From: Paeniroseomonas aquatica
GTDB lineage: Bacteria > Pseudomonadota > Alphaproteobacteria > Acetobacterales > Acetobacteraceae
Direction of reading: 5' to 3'
Assembly (NCBI RefSeq): GCF_030409335.1
Contig: NZ_JAUFPN010000183.1
Coordinates: forward strand, 1 to 64,000
DNA: 64,000 nt
Every line of letters starts with the position of its first letter. Position 1 is the stretch's first letter. A model generated the notes under the pieces. The model had not been told where the DNA came from. It did not search any database and was given only the letters and a program-made list of their open reading frames with translations. A program made the translations under genes and the position numbers. Below are positions 8,471-16,634 of this stretch, piece by piece.

Positions 8471-9196
8471 ATGACCCGCATCCTCGTCGTCAACAGCAAC
8501 ACCACCGAGAGCGTCACCGCTCGCATCGCCACCGCCGCCCGGGCCGTGGCGCCGCCCGGCGTCGTCATCGACTGCGTCTCCGCCCCCTTCGGCCTGCCGC
8601 TGATCGTCACCCGCGCGGATTGGCTGGTCGCCGGGCCGGCGACGCTGGCGGCGCTGGCCACCCGGCGCGGCGGCTACGATGCCGCGGTCATCGCCTGCTT
8701 CGGCGACCCCGGCCTGGATGCGGCCAAGGAATTGCTGGATGTCCCGGTGCTCGGCATCTCGGAGGCCGCCTTCCATGCCGCCTGCATGCTCGGCCGCCGC
8801 TTCGCCGTGGTCAGCTTCACCGCGGCGCTGCGGCCGATGTTCGAGGAATGCCTCGACCACCACGGCCTGCGGTCGCGCTGCTGCGGCTTCCGCATGGGCC
8901 CGGCCTTCAGCGGCGACCCCGGCACCGTCGCCGAGGACCGCCGCGCGCTGCTGATAGGCCTCTGCCGTGAGGCGGTGGAGCAGGATGGCGCGGAGGTGCT
9001 GATCCTGGCCGGCGGCCCGCTGGCCGGGATGGCGCCGCTGCTGCAGCCGCATGTGGCGGTGCCGCTGGTCGATGGCACCCAGGCGGCGGTGCGGCTCGCC
9101 GTGGCGCTCGCCGGCCTGGCGCCCCTGGACCAGCGCCGGCGCGCCCGGCCGCTGACCGGCTATGCGCCCGAGGTCACCAGGCTCTACGGCGGCTGA
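8471..9196 (+). CDS. aspartate/glutamate (hydantoin) racemase-family protein
   Basis: 241 aa. MTRILVVNSNTTESVT and the ACFGDPGLDAA motif around C76 match the Asp/Glu/hydantoin racemase superfamily, in which two cysteines act as the two acid/base residues. The first, C76, is present. Where relatives have a G-C-A/T-G-M motif, this protein reads ILAGGPLAGM (residues 178-187) with no Cys, so a normal two-base racemization is doubtful. It may act as a one-base isomerase, decarboxylase or maleate-isomerase-like enzyme. It stands alone on the plus strand, 62 nt after the preceding small gene and convergent with the FkbM methyltransferase. Confidence 0.78.
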   Translation: MTRILVVNSNTTESVTARIATAARAVAPPGVVIDCVSAPFGLPLIVTRADWLVAGPATLAALATRRGGYDAAVIACFGDPGLDAAKELLDVPVLGISEAAFHAACMLGRRFAVVSFTAALRPMFEECLDHHGLRSRCCGFRMGPAFSGDPGTVAEDRRALLIGLCREAVEQDGAEVLILAGGPLAGMAPLLQPHVAVPLVDGTQAAVRLAVALAGLAPLDQRRRARPLTGYAPEVTRLYGG

Positions 9197-9204
9197 GGCC
9201 GGCT

Positions 9205-9948
9205 TCAGCCGGTGATCCGCGCCGGCTCCAAGCTGGCATAGACGTCGCCGCTGTTGGCCGCTGCGGCCAGGCCGGCGATCCACTCCGCCATGGCGGCGGC
9301 GGCCAGCGGGCCGGCATGGGCGAATTCCATGCCCTCGCCGAGGCAGGCGTTGAAGTGCCGGTAGCCCAGCGCCGCCAGGCGCTCGAGGCAGTCCCGCGCC
9401 ACGCCGCGCTGGATGGTGGTGAACTCGAAGGACAGGGCCCGCGGCGCCGCCGAGAGCCCGGCCAGCGCCGCCGCCTCGTAGCCCTCGACGTCGATCTTGA
9501 TGAACTCCGGCGGGCCATGCGCCGCCGCCAGCGCATCCAGCGTCACCACCGGCAGGACCAGCGCGGCGTCCCAGCGCTGGCCCTCCCAGCCCGGGGCGCC
9601 ATCGGCGGCGGCGATGAACGCCGGGCTCGCCGTCGCCACGGTGGGGTTGGCGGTATTCAGCCGCAGCACCGCCTCCCCGGCGCCGGCGCCGACCAGGGCG
9701 GCGATGCGGGTGACGCCGGGGTCGCGGCCGAACATCAGCCGCAGCGCCCGGGCCAGCCGCGGCTGCGGCTCGACCGCCACCACCCGGGCGCCCAGCCGGC
9801 GGAAGCTGGCGCTGCGGTCGCCGACATGGGCGCCGATGTCGAAGGCCAGCTCGCCGGGGCCGAGGAAGCGGCGGTGGAAGGCATCCAGCGCCGCCGCCCG
9901 GCCCGGGGCGTAGTAGGTCCGCAGGCTCTGCCCGATGGCCGTCCTCAC
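9205..9948 (-). CDS. FkbM family methyltransferase
   Basis: 247 aa. The SAM-binding motif I is seen as FDIGAHVGDRSASF (residues 36-49), followed by the acidic end of strand 2 (VVAVEPQP), and the conserved FkbM segment EFIKIDVEGYE. FkbM proteins O-methylate sugars, polyketides or lipids; the acceptor here is unknown. It is the last gene of a three-gene minus-strand operon (GST, VOC, FkbM): its ATG overlaps the stop codon of the VOC gene by 4 bp, so translation is probably coupled. Confidence 0.85.
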   Translation of the reverse strand: MRTAIGQSLRTYYAPGRAAALDAFHRRFLGPGELAFDIGAHVGDRSASFRRLGARVVAVEPQPRLARALRLMFGRDPGVTRIAALVGAGAGEAVLRLNTANPTVATASPAFIAAADGAPGWEGQRWDAALVLPVVTLDALAAAHGPPEFIKIDVEGYEAAALAGLSAAPRALSFEFTTIQRGVARDCLERLAALGYRHFNACLGEGMEFAHAGPLAAAAMAEWIAGLAAAANSGDVYASLEPARITG

Positions 9949-10850
9949 GCGGCGAAGACCAGCGCGGCGCCGCCGGCATGCTCCGGCGGCACCAGCAGCC
10001 CCTCGCCCCAGAGCCCGGGGGCCGGCAGGGCGGGAATCCCCTCGGCGGCCAGCAGGGCGGTGACGGCGGCATTGGCATCCCCGGTGCGGACCACCATCCC
10101 GGCGATGCAGGGCGAGGCCGGCGCCCGCACCCCCGGCAGCACGGCGGGCAGCGCCTCGGCGGGCAGGATCCGGAGGCTGGTCGGCAGCAGCGGCGCCTCC
10201 GGCCCGGCGGCGCCGGCGAGGCCGGGCAGCGCCAGCAGGTAGCCGCCGGCCGGGTCCGGCTCCAGCGGCAGGCCGGCGAGGCGGGAGAGGCGGGCGGCGG
10301 TCTCGGCCGGGGTGTCGCTGGCGAGGATGACCGATTCCAGCGCCACGGCGCCGTTGCGGTGGCCCATCCAGCGGGGGTCCCAGACCAGCTCCGCGGTCAG
10401 GTGGCGGATCAGCTGCAGCCGGCCCTCCGGCGCATCCGGCAGCGGCAGGCGGGCGAAGCGGGCGGTCGGGCCGCCGGCCTCGACCGGGCGTTCGAGCATG
10501 GAGATGCCGGGGATGGGGATGCCGGCCTGGCGCAGGCGGGCGAGGTTGGCGGCCTCGTCCTCCATGGCGAGGGCGATGATGTGGAGGCCGGCATAGCGGG
10601 CGAGGAAGCCGTCCAGCCCGTTGGCGAAGCGCCCGGCATCGAGGATGGCGATGAGTTCGATGTAGCCGTGCCGGAGGAAGGCGCAGCGGTTGCCGCTGCC
10701 GAAGAGCTCCACCGGCCCATCGGGGCTCCGCCGGCCGGACTGCTGGGCGACGGGCGAGAGGGCGAAGCCGAGCCGCTCATAGGCGGCGGTCAGCGGCCCG
10801 AGGTCGCGGGCGGCGACGCCGACGTGGTCCAGGGCGACGGCGGTGGTCAT
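9945..10850 (-). CDS. VOC / glyoxalase-like domain protein
   Basis: 301 aa. It opens with ALDHVGVAARDLGPLTAAYERLGF, the first beta-alpha-beta unit of a vicinal-oxygen-chelate fold, with a candidate metal His in DHVG, and continues with YIELIAIL and a second repeat around LESVILAS. The pattern fits the glyoxalase-like PF13468 type, of unknown substrate. It is the middle gene of the GST-VOC-FkbM operon and overlaps both neighbours by 4 bp. Association with a glutathione S-transferase suggests a metal- or thiol-dependent detoxification step, which is inference. Confidence 0.75.
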   Translation of the reverse strand: MTTAVALDHVGVAARDLGPLTAAYERLGFALSPVAQQSGRRSPDGPVELFGSGNRCAFLRHGYIELIAILDAGRFANGLDGFLARYAGLHIIALAMEDEAANLARLRQAGIPIPGISMLERPVEAGGPTARFARLPLPDAPEGRLQLIRHLTAELVWDPRWMGHRNGAVALESVILASDTPAETAARLSRLAGLPLEPDPAGGYLLALPGLAGAAGPEAPLLPTSLRILPAEALPAVLPGVRAPASPCIAGMVVRTGDANAAVTALLAAEGIPALPAPGLWGEGLLVPPEHAGGAALVFAA

Positions 10851-11515
10851 GCGCGGGGCGCCCCCGGCGGGTTCTCGTACTTGTCGAGCCGCCAGGCGGC
10901 GGGCTCGGCCGCGGCCTCGGCGTACCAGCGCGCGAGCAGCGGATGCGCGCGGACGGCGGCCATGTAGGCACGGGTCTCCGCCGCCAGCTCCGGCGCCCAG
11001 GTGAGGAAGCGCGTCACCACCGGGGCGTACATGGCATCCGCCAGGGTGAAGGCGGCGCCGCAGAGGAAGGGGCCGCCGGAAAGGGAGATCGCCTCCCGCC
11101 AGATGGCCTCGATCCGGGCGATATCGGCCAGCGCCTCGGGGCTGCGGCCGCCGCCGGCGAAGTCCCGGCCGAGGTTCATCGGCATGGCCACCCGCAGCCC
11201 GCGGAAGCCCGCATGCATCTCGGCCGCGATCGCCCGGGCATGGGCGCGGCGGGCGGGATCGGCCGGCCAGAGGCCGGGAGCCTGCTCGGCGCAGTATTCG
11301 GCGATGGCGATGGTCTCCCAGACCTTCACCCCGCGATGCTCGAGATAGGGGACGAGGCCCGCCGGGGTCGCCGCCCGGATCGCCGGGGACGGGCCCTCGC
11401 CCATCTCCAGCACCACTTCCTCCACGTCCAGGCCCGCCAGGTGGACGGCCAGCCAGCCGCGCAGGCTCCAGGAGGAATAGCGCTTGCTGCCGATGAAAAG
11501 GCGTCCGTCAGGCAT
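10847..11515 (-). CDS. glutathione S-transferase family protein
   Basis: 222 aa, standard GST length. The thioredoxin-like N-terminal domain begins LFIGSKRYSSWSLRG, with the usual active-site region SSWSLR at residues 13-18. It continues with GLVPYLEHRGVKVWETIAIAEYCAE, which contains the cis-Pro and the E-(T/S) glutathione-binding pair (ETIAIAEY). The C-terminal half is all-helical. The start at 11515 is the Met immediately before DGRLFIGSK. First gene of the GST-VOC-FkbM operon. The substrate is unknown. Confidence 0.85.
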   Translation of the reverse strand: MPDGRLFIGSKRYSSWSLRGWLAVHLAGLDVEEVVLEMGEGPSPAIRAATPAGLVPYLEHRGVKVWETIAIAEYCAEQAPGLWPADPARRAHARAIAAEMHAGFRGLRVAMPMNLGRDFAGGGRSPEALADIARIEAIWREAISLSGGPFLCGAAFTLADAMYAPVVTRFLTWAPELAAETRAYMAAVRAHPLLARWYAEAAAEPAAWRLDKYENPPGAPRA

Positions 11516-11592
11516 GGCTCGGGGCTTCCGGGGCGAAGGTTGCGGCGATTTCCCTATCACGCCCCGCCCGCCGGGGCACCGCCCGCTTGCCC

Positions 11593-11615
11593 CCCGCGGC
11601 CTGCGGGTGTTTTTT
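11593..11615 (+). terminator. hairpin plus T-run in the leader of the aminotransferase
   Basis: CCCGC (11593-11597) and GCGGG (11603-11607) form a short GC stem with a 5-nt loop, followed by TGTTTTTT on the plus strand. It has the form of an intrinsic terminator, but the nearest upstream gene is on the other strand and the next plus-strand gene begins 24 nt later. It could therefore be a leader attenuator for the aminotransferase or a block to stray transcription. Confidence 0.4.
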
Positions 11616-11638
11616 AGGGCATCGGCCGGAGCCCCGCG

Positions 11639-12970
11639 ATGAACGAGATGAACGTGCCGCGTCCCAATAACCTGGACGCGTACTGGATGCCCTATTCCGA
11701 CAACAAGTACTTCAAGGCCAATCCGCGAATGATCGCGCGGGCCGAGGGCATGTCCTACTTCACCGCCGATGGGGCCGAGATCCTGGACGGCACCGCGGGC
11801 CTCTGGTGCTGCAACGCCGGGCATGGCCGGGTGCAGATCAAGGAGGCGATCCAGAAGCAGGCCGCCATCCTCGACTACGCCCCGACCTTCCAGCTCGGCC
11901 ACCCCATCGCCTTCGAGGCCGCGGCGCGGATCGCCGAGCTGACGCCCGACGGCATGGACAAGGTCTTCTTCACCAACTCCGGGTCCGAGAGCGCCGACAC
12001 CGCGCTGAAGATCGCCCTCGCCTACCACAAGGCCCGCGGCGAGAGCAGCCGCGTCCGCCTCATCGGGCGGGAGCGGGGCTACCACGGGGTCGGCTTCGGC
12101 GGCATGTCGGTCGGCGGCATCGGCGGCAACCGCAAGCAGTTCGGCGCCCTGCTGCCCTATGTGGACCACCTGCCGCATACCCATGGGATCGAGGCCAACC
12201 GCTTCGCCCGCGGGATGCCGGAGGAAGGCGCCCATCTCGCCGACGCGCTGGAGAACCTGGTCGCGCTGCACGGCGCCGAGACCATCGCCGCCGTCATGGT
12301 CGAGCCGATCGCGGGCTCGACCGGCGTGCTGGTGCCGCCCAGGGGCTATCTGGAACGGCTGCGGGCGCTCTGCACCAAGCACGGCATCCTGCTCATTTTC
12401 GACGAGGTCATCACCGGCTTCGGCCGCATCGGCACCAATTTCGGCGCCGAGCGGCTGGGCGTGACCCCGGACATCATGACCATGGCCAAGGGGCTGACCA
12501 ATGCCGCGGTGCCGATGGGCGCGGTCGCGGTGCGGAACGGGGTCTACGACGCCATCGTGGAGGGGGCGCCCGGGGGCATCGAGCTGTTCCACGGCTATAC
12601 CTATTCGGGGCATCCGCTGGCCGCCGCCGCCGCCATCGCCACCATGGAGCTGCACCGCGAGGAGGACCTGCCCGGCCGGGCGCGGGCCATCGAGCCGCTG
12701 TGGCAGGAGGCGACCCATAGCCTGCGCGACCTGCCGAACGTCATCGACATCCGCGACTACGGGCTGATCGCCGGCATCGAGCTGGCGCCGCGCGCCGGCA
12801 AGCCGGGGCACCGGGCGATGGAGGTCTTCCGCCGCTGCTTCGATGCCGGTGTGCTGATCCGGGTCACCGGCGACATCATCGCCCTCTCGCCGCCGCTGAT
12901 CATCGAGCCGAAGCACATCGACCGGCTCTACGGCACCCTCGGCGAGGCGATCCGCGCCGAGGCGGCCTGA
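11639..12970 (+). CDS. class III omega-aminotransferase, beta-alanine:pyruvate transaminase-like
   Basis: 443 aa. PLP lysine K284 lies in MTMAKGLTNAAVPMGAV, the cofactor Asp in FDEVITGFGR (254-263), and the phosphate-binding region in TNSGSESADTALK (112-124). The YWMPYSDNKYFKANPR opening, GYHGVGFGGMSVGGIGGNRK and HGYTYSGHP are characteristic of the beta-alanine:pyruvate transaminase subgroup, which moves amino groups from omega-amino acids or amines to pyruvate. A GGAG ribosome site lies 8 nt before the ATG. A hairpin with a T-run (11593-11615) sits in its leader and a strong GC stem follows its stop. It may serve beta-alanine catabolism, in line with the dihydropyrimidinase at 28.5 kb, but that link is inference. 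Confidence 0.87.
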   Translation: MNEMNVPRPNNLDAYWMPYSDNKYFKANPRMIARAEGMSYFTADGAEILDGTAGLWCCNAGHGRVQIKEAIQKQAAILDYAPTFQLGHPIAFEAAARIAELTPDGMDKVFFTNSGSESADTALKIALAYHKARGESSRVRLIGRERGYHGVGFGGMSVGGIGGNRKQFGALLPYVDHLPHTHGIEANRFARGMPEEGAHLADALENLVALHGAETIAAVMVEPIAGSTGVLVPPRGYLERLRALCTKHGILLIFDEVITGFGRIGTNFGAERLGVTPDIMTMAKGLTNAAVPMGAVAVRNGVYDAIVEGAPGGIELFHGYTYSGHPLAAAAAIATMELHREEDLPGRARAIEPLWQEATHSLRDLPNVIDIRDYGLIAGIELAPRAGKPGHRAMEVFRRCFDAGVLIRVTGDIIALSPPLIIEPKHIDRLYGTLGEAIRAEAA

Positions 12971-12976
12971 GGCGCC

Positions 12977-13006
12977 GGGGCCGCCGCACCGGGGCGCGGC
13001 GGCCCC
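12977..13006 (+). terminator. strong GC hairpin after the aminotransferase
   Basis: Perfect 11-bp inverted repeat, GGGGCCGCCGC at 12977-12987 and GCGGCGGCCCC at 12996-13006, with an 8-nt loop. It begins 7 nt after the aminotransferase stop. It lacks a long T-run but is well placed as a terminator. Confidence 0.5.
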
Positions 13007-13141
13007 TTCCCAGGCCCGTCCGGCGGCGGTGGCGCTCCGGGGCGGGGCCCGGCGGTCGCAAGGCGGCCACCCTTTGCCCTTCCGGCCCGGCCGCCCCATA
13101 TTCCCGCCCGACCCGATCCACCCCCCCTTGCGGAGCCCCCG

Positions 13142-14188
13142 ATGAGCGACGCCACCCCTGCCCCGACCCCTGCCGCGACCCCTGCCCCCGTTCCCGTCAC
13201 CGTGCTGACCGGCTATCTCGGCGCCGGCAAGACCACCCTGCTGAACCGCATCCTCAGCGAGAACCACGGCAAGAAATTCGCCGTGGTCATCAACGAGTTC
13301 GGCGAGCTCGGCGTGGACAATGACCTCGTCGTCGATACCGACGAGGAGGTCTTCGAGATGAACAACGGCTGCATCTGCTGCACCGTGCGCGGCGACCTGA
13401 TCCGCATCATCAACGGGCTGATGAAGCGGCGCGGCCGGTTCGACGGCATCATCGTCGAGACCACCGGCCTCGCCGACCCGGCCCCGGTGGCGCAGACCTT
13501 CTTCGCCGATGAGGACGTGAAGCGCTCGACCAAGCTCGACGCCATCGTGACCCTGGTGGATGCGAAGAACCTGCCGGCGCGGCTGGCCGACAGCAAGGAG
13601 GCGGTCGAGCAGATCGCCTTCGCCGACATCATCATCGTCAACAAGATGGACCTGGTGACGGATGCCGAGGCGACGGCGCTGGAAGCCCGGATCCGCGCCA
13701 TCAACCCCTATGCCGAAATCCGCCGCAGCACCAAGTCCGAGGTGCCGATCGAGGCGGTGATCGGCCGCGACGCCTTCAGCCTGGAGCGCATCCTGGAGCG
13801 GGAGCCGGAATTCCTCTCGGGCGAGAACGAGCACGACCACGACGGGGACATCAACTCCGTCAGCTTCGAGGTCTCCCGCCCGATCGACCCCGAGCGCTTC
13901 AACGCCTGGATCAGCCAGCTGCTGGCCCAGAAGGGCCAGGACCTGCTGCGGACCAAGGGCATCCTCAGCTACGAGGGCGACGACCGCCGCTTCGCCTTCC
14001 AGGCGGTGCATATGATCGCCGACGGCGACTACATCGGCCACTGGAAGGACGGCGACCCGCGGAGGTCGAAGCTGGTCTTCATCGGCCGCGACCTGAACCG
14101 CCCGGTGCTGCGCCGCGGCTTCGAGGCCTGCCAGGTCGGGGACCCGGCGAAGGCGCCGGCCGAGGTCGAGGGCTGGAGCCCGGTATGA
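13142..14188 (+). CDS. CobW/YjiA/ZNG1-family GTP-dependent metal chaperone
   Basis: 348 aa. Walker [10 protein letters not shown] at residues 24-32, the metal-binding NNGCICC motif (Cys at 77, 79 and 80), ETTGLADP (106-113), and the guanine-specificity motif NKMD at 167-170. A His/Asp patch (EHDHDGD, about 230-236) precedes the CobW C-terminal domain ([15 protein letters not shown]). Members load Zn or Co into client enzymes; no cobalamin gene lies nearby, so a zinc chaperone is more likely than a cobaltochelatase partner. The N-terminal 17 residues are a Pro/Ala-Thr repeat. Its last codon overlaps the start of the WD40 gene (ATGA, 14185-14188), which implies coupled expression. Confidence 0.88.
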   Translation: MSDATPAPTPAATPAPVPVTVLTGYLGAGKTTLLNRILSENHGKKFAVVINEFGELGVDNDLVVDTDEEVFEMNNGCICCTVRGDLIRIINGLMKRRGRFDGIIVETTGLADPAPVAQTFFADEDVKRSTKLDAIVTLVDAKNLPARLADSKEAVEQIAFADIIIVNKMDLVTDAEATALEARIRAINPYAEIRRSTKSEVPIEAVIGRDAFSLERILEREPEFLSGENEHDHDGDINSVSFEVSRPIDPERFNAWISQLLAQKGQDLLRTKGILSYEGDDRRFAFQAVHMIADGDYIGHWKDGDPRRSKLVFIGRDLNRPVLRRGFEACQVGDPAKAPAEVEGWSPV

Positions 14189-15219
14189 GCGAGAGCGAAT
14201 ACGCCGAGGCCGATTTCCTGCTGGCCGCGCGCGGCCATACCCAGGAGCTCGGCGCCTGGGTGGTGGACCTCGCCTTCAGCAAGGACGGCACCTGCGGCCT
14301 CGGCCTCGGCGACGGCACGGTGCGCATCGTGGCACCCGGCGGCACCGACTGGGCGACGGCCGCGGCGCATGACGGCGCGGTGCTGTCGCTGGTCGCCGAT
14401 GCCAAGGACGGCTTCCTCAGCGGCGGCGACGACGGGCGGCTGGTGCGGACCGCGGCCGATGGGACGGTCAGCGAGATCGCCAGTCTCGGCACGATGAAAT
14501 GGGTGGAGCATGTCGCGGCGCACGAGAGCGGCCTGCGCGCCGCCAGCGTCGGCAAGCTGCTGCATGTCTTCGACGCCAGGGGCGAGAAGCTCAAGACCCT
14601 GACGCACCCCAGTTCGGTCGGCGGCATCGCCATCGATGCCAAGGGCAAGCGCATCGCCGCCAGCCACTACAACGGGGCGAGCCTGTGGTTCGTCGCCGCC
14701 AGGGAGGACAAGCCGCGGGTGCTGGAGTGGAAGGGCAGCCACGCCGGCATCGTCCTCAGCCCGGACGGCACCCATGTGGTGACCGCGATGCAGGAGAATG
14801 CGCTGCACGGCTGGCGGCTGGCCGACAACCAGCACATGCGGATGTCGGGCTATCCCTCGAAGACGCGGTCCATGGCCTTCACCGCGCGCGGCCGCTGGCT
14901 GGCGACCAGCGGCGCCGACAGCGTGGTGATCTGGCCCTTCTTCGGCGGCGGCCCGATGGGCAAGGCGCCGACGGAACTCGCCGGCGGCGACGGCGTGCTG
15001 TGTTCGGCCGTCGCCTGCCATCCGCAGCATGAGGTGGTGGCCGCCGGCTTCGCCGACGGGCTGCTGCTGCTGGCCGAGATCGGCTCCGGCAAGATCGTGC
15101 CGGTGGCGCCGCCGGGCCATGGCGGGATCTCGGCCCTGGCCTGGAATGCCGCCGGCAGCCAGCTCGCCTTCGGGACCGAGACGGGCTTCGCCGGCATCGT
15201 GGACCTGGCGCGGCGCTAG
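14185..15219 (+). CDS. WD40-repeat protein coupled to the CobW gene
   Basis: 344 aa, no signal peptide, so probably cytoplasmic. It is made of repeated units of about 40 residues with patterns such as [51 protein letters not shown] and [26 protein letters not shown], which predict a seven-bladed beta-propeller. It has no enzymatic motif. Its start overlaps the stop of the CobW GTPase by 4 bp. The propeller is a plausible scaffold for the GTPase or its client protein, which is inference. A pair of hairpins follows its stop codon. Confidence 0.82.
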   Translation: MSESEYAEADFLLAARGHTQELGAWVVDLAFSKDGTCGLGLGDGTVRIVAPGGTDWATAAAHDGAVLSLVADAKDGFLSGGDDGRLVRTAADGTVSEIASLGTMKWVEHVAAHESGLRAASVGKLLHVFDARGEKLKTLTHPSSVGGIAIDAKGKRIAASHYNGASLWFVAAREDKPRVLEWKGSHAGIVLSPDGTHVVTAMQENALHGWRLADNQHMRMSGYPSKTRSMAFTARGRWLATSGADSVVIWPFFGGGPMGKAPTELAGGDGVLCSAVACHPQHEVVAAGFADGLLLLAEIGSGKIVPVAPPGHGGISALAWNAAGSQLAFGTETGFAGIVDLARR

Positions 15220-15240
15220 AGCAGACCCCGGACGGGTGCC

Positions 15241-15259
15241 ATCACCCGGAAGGGGTGAT
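15241..15259. terminator. hairpin after the WD40 gene
   Basis: ATCACCC (15241-15247) and GGGTGAT (15253-15259) pair around a 5-nt loop, 21 nt downstream of the WD40 stop. With the adjacent larger hairpin it separates the convergent WD40 and tartrate dehydratase genes. Confidence 0.4.
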
Positions 15260-15278
15260 CTGCCCGCCAAAACAAAAC

Positions 15279-15322
15279 CTAGCGCAGGTCCTGTGAGCCT
15301 TGGCGAACGGGACCTGCGCTAG
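15279..15322 (-). terminator. intrinsic terminator of the tartrate dehydratase gene
   Basis: A perfect 13-bp inverted repeat (15279-15291 and 15310-15322, arm CTAGCGCAGGTCC) with an 18-nt loop. Read on the minus strand, the stem begins with the TAG stop codon of the dehydratase and is followed by GTTTTGTTTTG, the U-rich tail of an intrinsic terminator. The stop codon itself is part of the stem. Confidence 0.7.
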
Positions 15323-16497
15323 ACGTCCTTGAGGACGTCCCAGAGGTCGGCCTTCTGCTCGAAGCCGATCCCCGGGACGTCCGGCATGCGGATGCGGCTG
15401 TCCTCGACCGGCGTCGCATCGGCGAAGCCGCCGAAGGGGGCGAAGACCTCCGGGTAGCTCTCGTTGCCGCCGAGGCCGAGGCCGATGGCGATGTTCAGCG
15501 CGAACTGGTGCCCGCCGTGGGGGACGCAGCGGCGCGGCGACCAGCCGTGCTCCTGCAGCATCGCCAGGGTGCGGAGGTACTCGACCAGGCCGTAAGAGAG
15601 CGCGGGGTCGAATTGCAGAATGTCGCGGTCCGGGCGCAGCCCGCCGTGGCGGATCAGGTTGCGGGCATCGAGCATGGAGAAGAGGTTCTCCCCGGTGGCG
15701 AGCGGCCCGCTGTAGTGCTCGGCCAGGGTCGCATGCGTCGCGTAGTCGAGCGGGTCCAGCGGCTCCTCGTACCAGCGCAGCTTGTAGGGCTCGAGCGCGG
15801 CGCCATAGGCCAGCGCCGCATGCAGGCCGAAGCGGCCGTTGACGTCGACGCAAAGGCGGGAGCCGTCGCCGCCGAGCAGCTTGAGCACCGCCTCGATCCG
15901 GCCGACGTCCTCCTTCAGCGCGGCGCGCAGCGGCGTGCCGGGGGCGCCGCCGATCTTCATCTTCACCACGCTGTAGCCGAGGTCGAGGTAGCGTTGCATC
16001 TCCTCGACCAGCGCATCCTCGCCCTTGCCGGGGTAGTAGTAGCCGCCGGCGGCGTAGATCCAGGCGGTGTCGTCGGCCTCGCCGCCGCGGTAGCGATCGG
16101 CCAGCAGCCGCCAGAGCGGCTTGCCCGCGAGCTTGGCCGCGGCATCCCAGAGCGCCATGTCCAGCACGCCGACCGCGACGCTGCGGTCGCCATGGCCGCC
16201 GGGCTTCTCGTTCTTCATCATGCTCGCCCAGGCGCCGGCCGGCTCCAGCCCGCCGTCGGCATGGGACAACGCGGCCTCCGGCGTCTCCAGCAGGCGCGGG
16301 ATGAAGCGTTCGCGAAGCAGGCCCGGCTGGGCGTAGCGGCCGTTGGAGTTGAAGCCGTAGCCGGTGGCGCTGCGCCCCGCGCCGTCCTCCACCGTCACCG
16401 CGACGACCGAGGCGGTCATCTTGGAGAAGTCGATGTAGGCATTGGCGATGGCGGAGGCGATCGGCACGACGCCGTCGCGGACCGAGGCGATACGCAT
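15319..16497 (-). CDS. tarD: D(-)-tartrate dehydratase (enolase superfamily)
   Basis: 392 aa. From memory of the Bradyrhizobium enzyme, the match runs over the whole length (NAYIDFSKMT, GYGFNSNGRY, NEKPGGHGDRSVAVG, YAAGGYYYPGKG, PHGGHQFALNIA, GLGLGGNESYP). The enolase-superfamily catalytic set is complete: K179-M-K181 on the second barrel strand, metal ligands D218, E244 and E270, and the general acid/base H327 in VPHGGH. The enzyme dehydrates D(-)-tartrate to oxaloacetate with Mg2+. It is monocistronic, divergent from the enoyl-CoA hydratase homologue, with its own terminator. No dedicated tartrate transporter is adjacent, but Bug receptors lie within 3 kb. Confidence 0.88.
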   Translation of the reverse strand: MRIASVRDGVVPIASAIANAYIDFSKMTASVVAVTVEDGAGRSATGYGFNSNGRYAQPGLLRERFIPRLLETPEAALSHADGGLEPAGAWASMMKNEKPGGHGDRSVAVGVLDMALWDAAAKLAGKPLWRLLADRYRGGEADDTAWIYAAGGYYYPGKGEDALVEEMQRYLDLGYSVVKMKIGGAPGTPLRAALKEDVGRIEAVLKLLGGDGSRLCVDVNGRFGLHAALAYGAALEPYKLRWYEEPLDPLDYATHATLAEHYSGPLATGENLFSMLDARNLIRHGGLRPDRDILQFDPALSYGLVEYLRTLAMLQEHGWSPRRCVPHGGHQFALNIAIGLGLGGNESYPEVFAPFGGFADATPVEDSRIRMPDVPGIGFEQKADLWDVLKDV

Positions 16498-16634
16498 GGC
16501 GTCGTGTCCCTTTGCTGCAGGGCCTGGTTGCTGGCCCAGCGGCGCCTCCTGGTCAAGGCCTCCGCGGCCGGGTCGTTTGGCGGCAGCTCCGAAGCCGGTC
16601 TACCCTTGCCGCGAACCGCCGGGAGGGCACGACC

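Noticed and set aside
11516-14041. Continuation of the GST frame far upstream on the minus strand
   Set aside because: Sequence upstream of the Met at 11515 lies antisense to the aminotransferase and CobW genes and has no GST or other domain signature.
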